Shown here: positions 31,974 to 36,639 of the stretch, in pieces
How positions within the stretch are numbered: the stretch's first letter is position 1
Layout: each line of letters opens with the position of its first letter
Translations under genes and position numbers: made by a program
The notes under the pieces: model-generated
Seen by the model: the letters and a program-made list of their open reading frames with translations, nothing else
Databases searched by the model: none
What the model was told of the DNA's origin: nothing
Assembly (NCBI GenBank): GCA_016185725.1
Contig: JACPNA010000050.1
Coordinates: 1-36,639, forward strand
Direction of reading: 5' to 3'
From: Candidatus Woesearchaeota archaeon
Lineage (GTDB): Archaea; Nanobdellota; Nanobdellia; Woesearchaeales; GW2011-AR9
Length of the DNA: 36,639 nucleotides

Positions 31974-32117
31974 TTCTTCGGTTTGTTTTTAATATATCTA
32001 GCAGAATAGAAAATATTATAAGGTGTTGTTGATTTTAAAATTAAAAAAGCGGTGAGAAGCTAGATTGAGCTTTTCGAGTTTTTACGATTAATTAAAAAAA
32101 GAGAAGAGGTTTGAACA

Positions 32118-32681
32118 ATGGATATAGAACAAATTCAAAAAATAAATGCTTTGGCAGTAGATTTAATGAAAAGAGGATTAGCAAATGATAGAGAGGAGGC
32201 GGTAAGACAAGCAGAGAAGGTGTATCATGGACGTGATATAGATGGCGGATATAGTTCTATGCGGCAAACAATGGAAGGTGTCAATAGCGAAGTACGACGG
32301 TATAACATAGAAAATAATAATGTTCCTGCGGAGACAGCAGGAGTGGCACCAGAGATTTCGCAAGATCAGTTAAAAGGCATTTTAGAAAAGAATACTACGT
32401 TTATTATTACCAAGTTTAAAGAGTTTCAAGAGAAAATAGAATCAATGGAAAAGGAAATGGCAACGTTACGAAATCAAATGACGTATAGTAGGGTTTCGGC
32501 TCCTGCTCAAAGTTCTAGTCCTGGTGAAGTTAGAATACAATCGGCATCACCAGAAAGAACTGTATCTGTGCCAGCCAGCGCACAGGGAAGCAGTTCAGCT
32601 CCAGCAAGCCATCCGCGTTCGGGAGGATATAATGTGGGAGATGTTTCTATTGAGAAGTTTTTTTATGCGGGTCATAAATAG
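32118..32681 (+). CDS. Helical/coiled-coil protein with conserved C-terminal motif
   Basis: 187 residues. An N-terminal helical segment (IQKINALAVDLMKRGLAND, then REEAVRQAEK), a coiled coil (about 85-120, KEFQEKIESMEKEMATLR), a Ser/Pro/Ala-rich disordered stretch, and a short C-terminal motif VSIEKFFYAGHK. This arrangement is, from memory, common in Woesearchaeota-type genomes as a conserved hypothetical protein. TTAATTAAAAAAAG about 28 bases upstream may be the TATA element. The hairpin GAGAAGCT/AGCTTTTC at about 32053-32075 may end the previous transcript. Convergent with the next gene. Confidence 0.75.
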   Translation: MDIEQIQKINALAVDLMKRGLANDREEAVRQAEKVYHGRDIDGGYSSMRQTMEGVNSEVRRYNIENNNVPAETAGVAPEISQDQLKGILEKNTTFIITKFKEFQEKIESMEKEMATLRNQMTYSRVSAPAQSSSPGEVRIQSASPERTVSVPASAQGSSSAPASHPRSGGYNVGDVSIEKFFYAGHK

Positions 32682-32696
32682 AAATTTATTATTTTT

Positions 32697-33269
32697 TCAA
32701 AACATTTTTTGTTTTTTTAAGAATTCTTTAAAACCTTTGGCTAAGAGTGGTTTGTTATTAATGAGAACGTAACGAAAGGGCAAGATTATAGATTCGCCTT
32801 TTTCTATATCTATCTCAAGTGTGTCTTGGAAGTGGAAGTCGGAGAGTTGTTGACGATGTTCAAGAATTTCTTTAGCAATGTAGACAGCATTATCGGTAGG
32901 AAGTTGTTCTTTGCCAAGATGGCGTGTAGGAAGGGTTTTACAGAGGTTGCTCAGTTCTTGTTTAGTTCGAGCCTGCATAGGGTGATCACCAAGAATTCCG
33001 CCTATTATTATATAATCAAAGTTTTCTGTATCTTTTGAGGTGAGAGGTTGTTTTGCAAAAGGATCGAGGATACAAGCACGAGGCAAGGAGATGTTTCTAA
33101 TGCTGGGGTTGTGGACTATGCCCAGTGATTTTAGTTTCTGTTGTTCTGAGGGAGAAGAAATATTGGTGAAGAGGAGATGTTCTTTTCCGACAATTTGGGA
33201 GATGTGGGTGTATTCTAATATGCACCAGGGGTATAATTTTGGCTCCAAATGTTCGATGATGTATTTCAT
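32697..33269 (-). CDS. SFM1-like SPOUT methyltransferase (DUF431)
   Basis: 190 residues. MKYIIEHLEPKLYPWCILEY at the start, then PRACILDPFAKQPLT, FDYIIIGGILGDHP, RTKQEL, RHLGKEQLPTDNAVYI: the motif order of the SFM1/DUF431 family. Yeast Sfm1 is a SPOUT-fold enzyme that methylates an arginine of ribosomal protein Rps3; archaeal homologues are of similar length, and their substrate is not established here. The knot motifs (GGILGDHP and LGKEQLPTD) would bind SAM. It uses SAM and so generates the SAH handled by the SAHH upstream in the window. Confidence 0.85.
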   Translation of the reverse strand: MKYIIEHLEPKLYPWCILEYTHISQIVGKEHLLFTNISSPSEQQKLKSLGIVHNPSIRNISLPRACILDPFAKQPLTSKDTENFDYIIIGGILGDHPMQARTKQELSNLCKTLPTRHLGKEQLPTDNAVYIAKEILEHRQQLSDFHFQDTLEIDIEKGESIILPFRYVLINNKPLLAKGFKEFLKKQKMF

Positions 33270-33323
33270 TGGTTAGATATAAGTTCATAAGTTTAAAAAA
33301 GTTTATATTAGGATAATAGATGG

Positions 33324-33491
33324 ATGGTTTCTAAAGATTTAAATGAAGATATTCAAAAATTGCAAGAGCAAATAAATAATAGTAAATCTCACCAATGTTC
33401 AATAATTAATGAAATTTGCTACAAGTATAAATTTAAACCTCGTGTGGCAGTAAATATGTTGGTTTTCAAGGAAAAAAACAAGTTCTTTTAA
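33324..33491 (+). CDS. 55-residue helical protein containing the 40-bp hairpin
   Basis: ATG at 33324 lies about 25 bases after a TATA-like GTTTATATTAGG, and the frame runs to TAA at 33489-33491. The N-terminal half is an amphipathic helix (SKDLNEDIQKLQEQIN), followed by NEICYKYKFKPRVAVNML, which looks like a small helical DNA- or protein-binding unit. The 40-bp repeat at 33381-33420 lies inside the frame. No family recognised; it may be the remains of a longer gene since some similar AT-rich sequence follows. Confidence 0.45.
   Translation: MVSKDLNEDIQKLQEQINNSKSHQCSIINEICYKYKFKPRVAVNMLVFKEKNKFF
33381..33420 (+). repeat. 40-bp hairpin repeat, copy 2
   Basis: AGTAAATCTCA...TGAAATTTGCT, the same 18-base loop as the copy at 30497-30536 but in the opposite orientation, differing at two positions that weaken the stem. 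Here it is translated in the small ORF. Confidence 0.75.
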
Positions 33492-33626
33492 TAAAAAGAG
33501 AAAAAAAGGAGAGTGTAGAAAATATAATTCAAATTATTGATAATCATATATATTGTCTTAACCTAAATATTAGGATTTGTTACAAAAGATTTAAATATAA
33601 AGTAACTACTTAAGAATAAAAACTCC

Positions 33627-35105
33627 GTGGGGGTCGAGATTATTAAACACAAACTAATATTAAGTTTAGTTTTACTGATTTTATTGGTAAATATTGTAAA
33701 GGCAGACGTTATTGTTGATGGAGCTGCTGCTAATACAGTTACGTTTAGCGTAGATTATGGTCAGTTAAGAGATAATAGCCGTAGTTTATATCTTACGAAG
33801 AGTATTACTCTCAAGAGTACGGCAGGGACGGAGAATGTTACGTTGGAAGTTGTTTCGGTTAATTCTGATTATGTTTTAAATTTGGATAAAAGTTCGGCGG
33901 TGGTGGGAGCAGAAGGGGCAGTAGTGGGGTTGAATTTAAAGGTTCCTGTAAATGCTAATGAGGGTAAATCGGGAGTTGTAGCGAGAATTAAGGCGACGTA
34001 TGCAGGAACGGAGAAGGTTTTTGATATTGATACTGATGTGGGGGATATGTTAGAATTAAGAAAAGTGTATGCTTATATCAATGATGTGGAAGAGAAAGCT
34101 ATTGATGGTGATGGGGAATCGGTCAAGTATATTAATCCGAAGGATACGATAAAGTTACGATTTGTGATGGATAATCATTTTGATGAGGATTATGATTATG
34201 GGGAGATGGATGTTACGGTAAGTGTAACCAGCGATGATTCTGATTTGAGCAAGGATATTGATGAGGAAGCAGATTTTACTATTAAGGCAGGCAAGAAGTT
34301 AGATGGTACTGATGAAGGTTTTTTAATATTTGATATTCCGGAAAAGGCTGAAGATGGGGAATATGAATTTACGATTAAAGCAGAGGGGAAAGATGAGAAT
34401 AAGGCGAAGTATAAAACGGAATGGAAGGATTATTTTAAGATTGAGCGAAAGGATAATGATATTAGGGTAGATAGTTTGACAGTTTCACCCACAGAAGTTA
34501 GCTGTTTTAGAAAGGTACAGATTACTTCCAAAGTTGTGAATGATGGCGGAATAAACCAACAACATGCGGCATTACGTATTGTTAATGAAGCGTTAGGAAT
34601 TAATTTTAATGAGAATTTTGCACTGAATAAGGGGACTGCAGATACTAATTATGCTATTAAACAGACGTGGGCGGATCTTGATCGTAATTTAAAACCAGGA
34701 ACATATACTATTGAGGCTAAAGCATTCTATGATTATACACAATTAGGGGATGCTCGAAGTGTGCAATTAGTGGTAAAGGATTGCGCAACTGCTAAAGAAG
34801 AAGCGGTGCAAGAAGCGCAAAATAAGACAGTAGATGATAAGGGTAAGGCTATAGATGAGGTTGCAAGTACGGAGATTACCAACAGCCAAACGCAAGCGAA
34901 TTTGAATACGCAAGCAGGAAAGGAATTGGCGGCAGAGAATATCAGGGCTAATATCAAAACGGATAGTGGTGTGTCCATGATTGCGCAGACAAGAGAACGT
35001 TCTCCGTATAATGCTGATGATTATTTATTGGGAATGATTGTCGTAGCGGTGGTATTTGTGATCGCGTTAATTGTGATGTGTGTAGTATTATTATTAAGGG
35101 ATTGA
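33627..35105 (+). CDS. Secreted, C-terminally anchored surface protein (S-layer-like)
   Basis: 492 residues from a GTG at 33627, which lies about 33 bases after TTTAAATATAAAG; no ATG precedes the signal peptide (KHKLILSLVLLILLVNIVKA). The exterior is acidic and beta-rich, with at least three Ig-like sections, the last with the pattern of CARDB-type domains (VDSLTVSPTEVSCFRKVQIT, then LKPGTYTIEAKAFYD). A Gln/Asn/Ala-rich stalk precedes a C-terminal membrane helix (MIVVAVVFVIALIVMCVVLL) with a short RD tail. The acidity and single anchor suit a cell-envelope protein. It is followed at 87 bases by another secreted Ig-like protein. Confidence 0.8.
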   Translation: MGVEIIKHKLILSLVLLILLVNIVKADVIVDGAAANTVTFSVDYGQLRDNSRSLYLTKSITLKSTAGTENVTLEVVSVNSDYVLNLDKSSAVVGAEGAVVGLNLKVPVNANEGKSGVVARIKATYAGTEKVFDIDTDVGDMLELRKVYAYINDVEEKAIDGDGESVKYINPKDTIKLRFVMDNHFDEDYDYGEMDVTVSVTSDDSDLSKDIDEEADFTIKAGKKLDGTDEGFLIFDIPEKAEDGEYEFTIKAEGKDENKAKYKTEWKDYFKIERKDNDIRVDSLTVSPTEVSCFRKVQITSKVVNDGGINQQHAALRIVNEALGINFNENFALNKGTADTNYAIKQTWADLDRNLKPGTYTIEAKAFYDYTQLGDARSVQLVVKDCATAKEEAVQEAQNKTVDDKGKAIDEVASTEITNSQTQANLNTQAGKELAAENIRANIKTDSGVSMIAQTRERSPYNADDYLLGMIVVAVVFVIALIVMCVVLLLRD

Positions 35106-35191
35106 GTTTAGAAGAATAATTTTAATATAGGCAGTGTTTAATTTTAAGGTGAAGATGTTTAATAGTCAAAAATCTCTAACGAGGGTCAAAA

Positions 35192-36639
35192 ATGAAAATA
35201 AATAAAGAATGGAAAACAATCGGATTAATTTTGTTTGCGGTTTTAGCAGTAGTGTTAACCGCGAGTATGGCTTTAGCAGATAATGCGGTGCCGGTAATAA
35301 ATACAATTACTGAACAAAAGGCAACACAAGATCAAGAATTTAGTTTGGTAGTAACAGCTACAGATGCTGATAATCTACAAACTGATCTGCTGATTTCAGA
35401 GGTAGATTCTACTTTAGGCTGGCTGAAAGTCAAGGATAAAATGACCCTCTATGGAACTCCTACAATTAGTAATGCTGGCAAGCAAGAAATTACTGTAATA
35501 GTTAGTGATGGGTTAGGAAATTCTTTGCCGGTTACATTTAATCTGACCACCGTTCGGGCGTTGGAGATTAAAAAAGACGATAGTTTGGAGATTTATGTTA
35601 ATACTGTCAAAAAGTATAATTATAGCGATGTTATGGGTGGAAAATTAGAAGCTTCTCAAGGGGATGTGATTACGGTCAAGTTCAAGTATGGGAATAATTT
35701 TGCTTCTAAAGTTTTAGGATATATCAAATTAAGCGCTAATAGTTTGGGAGTTGATTATGTTAAATATAGTAAAGATGTTTGGAATCTATTGCCAGGAATA
35801 ACGGAAAGCGCAGAGTTCACATTTACTGTGCCTTTTGAATATACGGGAAGCACATTTACAGTGTCCATTGATGCAGAAGATGAGGATGAGATTGGCGCGG
35901 CATATGAGGATCATATTACTAATCCGCCATTACAATTCAAGATGAATTATAAGGTTCAGAGCGGTTATATTAAGGCGGTTAGTGTAGATGATGATAATTT
36001 AACATGCAATACGATAGCTACTTTGCAAATAAAATTAATTAATAATGGGAATAGCAGTCTTACTCCAGAATTATGGGTGTTTAACCAGCCGGCGAGTATA
36101 GATGGAAAAACGGGCGTGGTGACAAGCAGTGGAGCAACACTAAAACATTATCCTGATGATGTTAAAAATGAAGTTAAGTTAGTTCCGGGAGAAGAAAAAA
36201 CGATAAATTTACCGGTGAATGTCTCAACATTGAGCGGAGCGCAAAAATTGTACGTTTATTTAGTCAGCCCCTGGTTCTATGATAAAACCAGCAACAGTTA
36301 TTATTTTGGAGATAAGAAGGAAGCAGTTGAGATTAAGAATGTTGGGGCGTGTTTGAAAAAAGAGGTCATCGAGAAAAAATTATCATTAGCAAAAAATTCA
36401 GATCAGGTTAAAATAAATCTTGTAGAAAAAGGTTCCGATGGGAATTATGTTTATATCAATGAAGATGATGATGCCAGCGGGGTAGTGTTTGAAGTGCCTA
36501 CAGGAAAACAATCCAATAGCGCATTGATTAATTGTCATGTTGATCAACAAATGTTGGTGTGTGATAAACCGGCGATGGATAAGGATGGAACTTCTGAGGT
36601 GACATTGAAGATAAGCAAAGATGCATCAGTTATAGAAGA
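35192..36639 (+). CDS. Secreted cadherin/He_PIG-like surface protein, 3' end outside window
   Basis: ATG at 35192 opens a frame still open at the window end (482 complete codons). A signal peptide (about 1-30, ending MALA) is followed by a putative Ig domain of the He_PIG/dystroglycan-cadherin type (VPVINTITEQKATQDQEFSL, LTLYGTP-like turn MTLYGTPTISNAG, VIVSDGLGNSLPVTF), then further beta sections with the same LTCNTIATLQIKLINNGNS style seen at VSCFRKVQIT in the preceding gene. Together the two genes look like paralogous parts of a cell surface layer. No TATA box is within leaderless distance; ATTTTAATATAGG at about 35119 would give a leader of roughly 45 bases, or the gene is co-transcribed. 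Confidence 0.8.
   Translation, partial: MKINKEWKTIGLILFAVLAVVLTASMALADNAVPVINTITEQKATQDQEFSLVVTATDADNLQTDLLISEVDSTLGWLKVKDKMTLYGTPTISNAGKQEITVIVSDGLGNSLPVTFNLTTVRALEIKKDDSLEIYVNTVKKYNYSDVMGGKLEASQGDVITVKFKYGNNFASKVLGYIKLSANSLGVDYVKYSKDVWNLLPGITESAEFTFTVPFEYTGSTFTVSIDAEDEDEIGAAYEDHITNPPLQFKMNYKVQSGYIKAVSVDDDNLTCNTIATLQIKLINNGNSSLTPELWVFNQPASIDGKTGVVTSSGATLKHYPDDVKNEVKLVPGEEKTINLPVNVSTLSGAQKLYVYLVSPWFYDKTSNSYYFGDKKEAVEIKNVGACLKKEVIEKKLSLAKNSDQVKINLVEKGSDGNYVYINEDDDASGVVFEVPTGKQSNSALINCHVDQQMLVCDKPAMDKDGTSEVTLKISKDASVIE

Noticed and set aside
1-36639. CRISPR array
   Set aside because: The only multi-copy repeat is the 130-162 bp element spread over 24 kb with genes between copies. No regularly spaced short direct repeats and no cas genes were seen.

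Overview
The window reads as a chromosomal segment of an AT-rich archaeon, most likely a DPANN lineage close to Woesearchaeota/Pacearchaeota. This is an inference from gene content and signals, not a database result. The supporting genes are a transcription factor B, a PAC2-family proteasome assembly chaperone homologue, GatD, an SFM1-like SPOUT methyltransferase, and short secreted proteins with archaeal class III (pilin-like) N termini. Many genes have a TATA box 24-29 bases upstream of the start codon, the pattern of leaderless archaeal mRNAs. Both tRNA genes carry multiple introns. Several genes look bacterial in origin (Fpg/MutM, AAG, the long form of S-adenosylhomocysteinase, type I restriction remnants, a lambda-type endolysin domain).

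Layout. 1-950: a small Lys-rich protein, an unassigned structured RNA candidate and a hairpin-rich intergenic stretch. 955-4947: a trypsin-like protease, a tRNA-Asn with two introns, a metallophosphoesterase, an fpg operon with two small proteins, and a bPH-domain membrane protein. 4954-15931: a tight five-gene minus-strand operon for secreted proteins, comprising two pilin-like membrane-anchored proteins, a 1970-residue secreted protein, an SGNH-hydrolase/lambda-endolysin-like fusion and an M15 peptidase gene now split by a repeat. It is the most striking part: an archaeon without evident murein genes encoding enzymes expected to cut bacterial peptidoglycan. 16007-19160: PAC2 protein, a tRNA-Leu with introns in the D and T loops, and a three-gene operon ending in an AAA ATPase with an MIT-like N terminus. 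19376-21573: AAG glycosylase, a Cys-rich lipoprotein and GatD.

21655-27762 holds a salvage set for the by-products of SAM metabolism: S-adenosylhomocysteinase, an adenosine-kinase-like PfkB protein, and a fusion of methylthioadenosine phosphorylase to adenine phosphoribosyltransferase. Between the first two sits a small island flanked by imperfect inverted repeats. It carries a ribbon-helix-helix gene and an in-frame hsdM'-'hsdR deletion fusion left over from a type I restriction system. 27769-33491 contains a broken membrane-protein gene, a tandem HIT protein, a TraB/Tiki-like protein, TFB, small membrane and coiled-coil proteins, an SFM1-like methyltransferase and a 55-residue ORF. 33627-36639 holds two secreted Ig-like surface proteins, the second running off the window.

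A palindromic element of 130, 150 or 162 bp occurs six times, always in the same orientation. In two copies it lies inside a gene, and removing exactly the element restores the reading frame, which fixes its ends. No rRNA or CRISPR array was seen.
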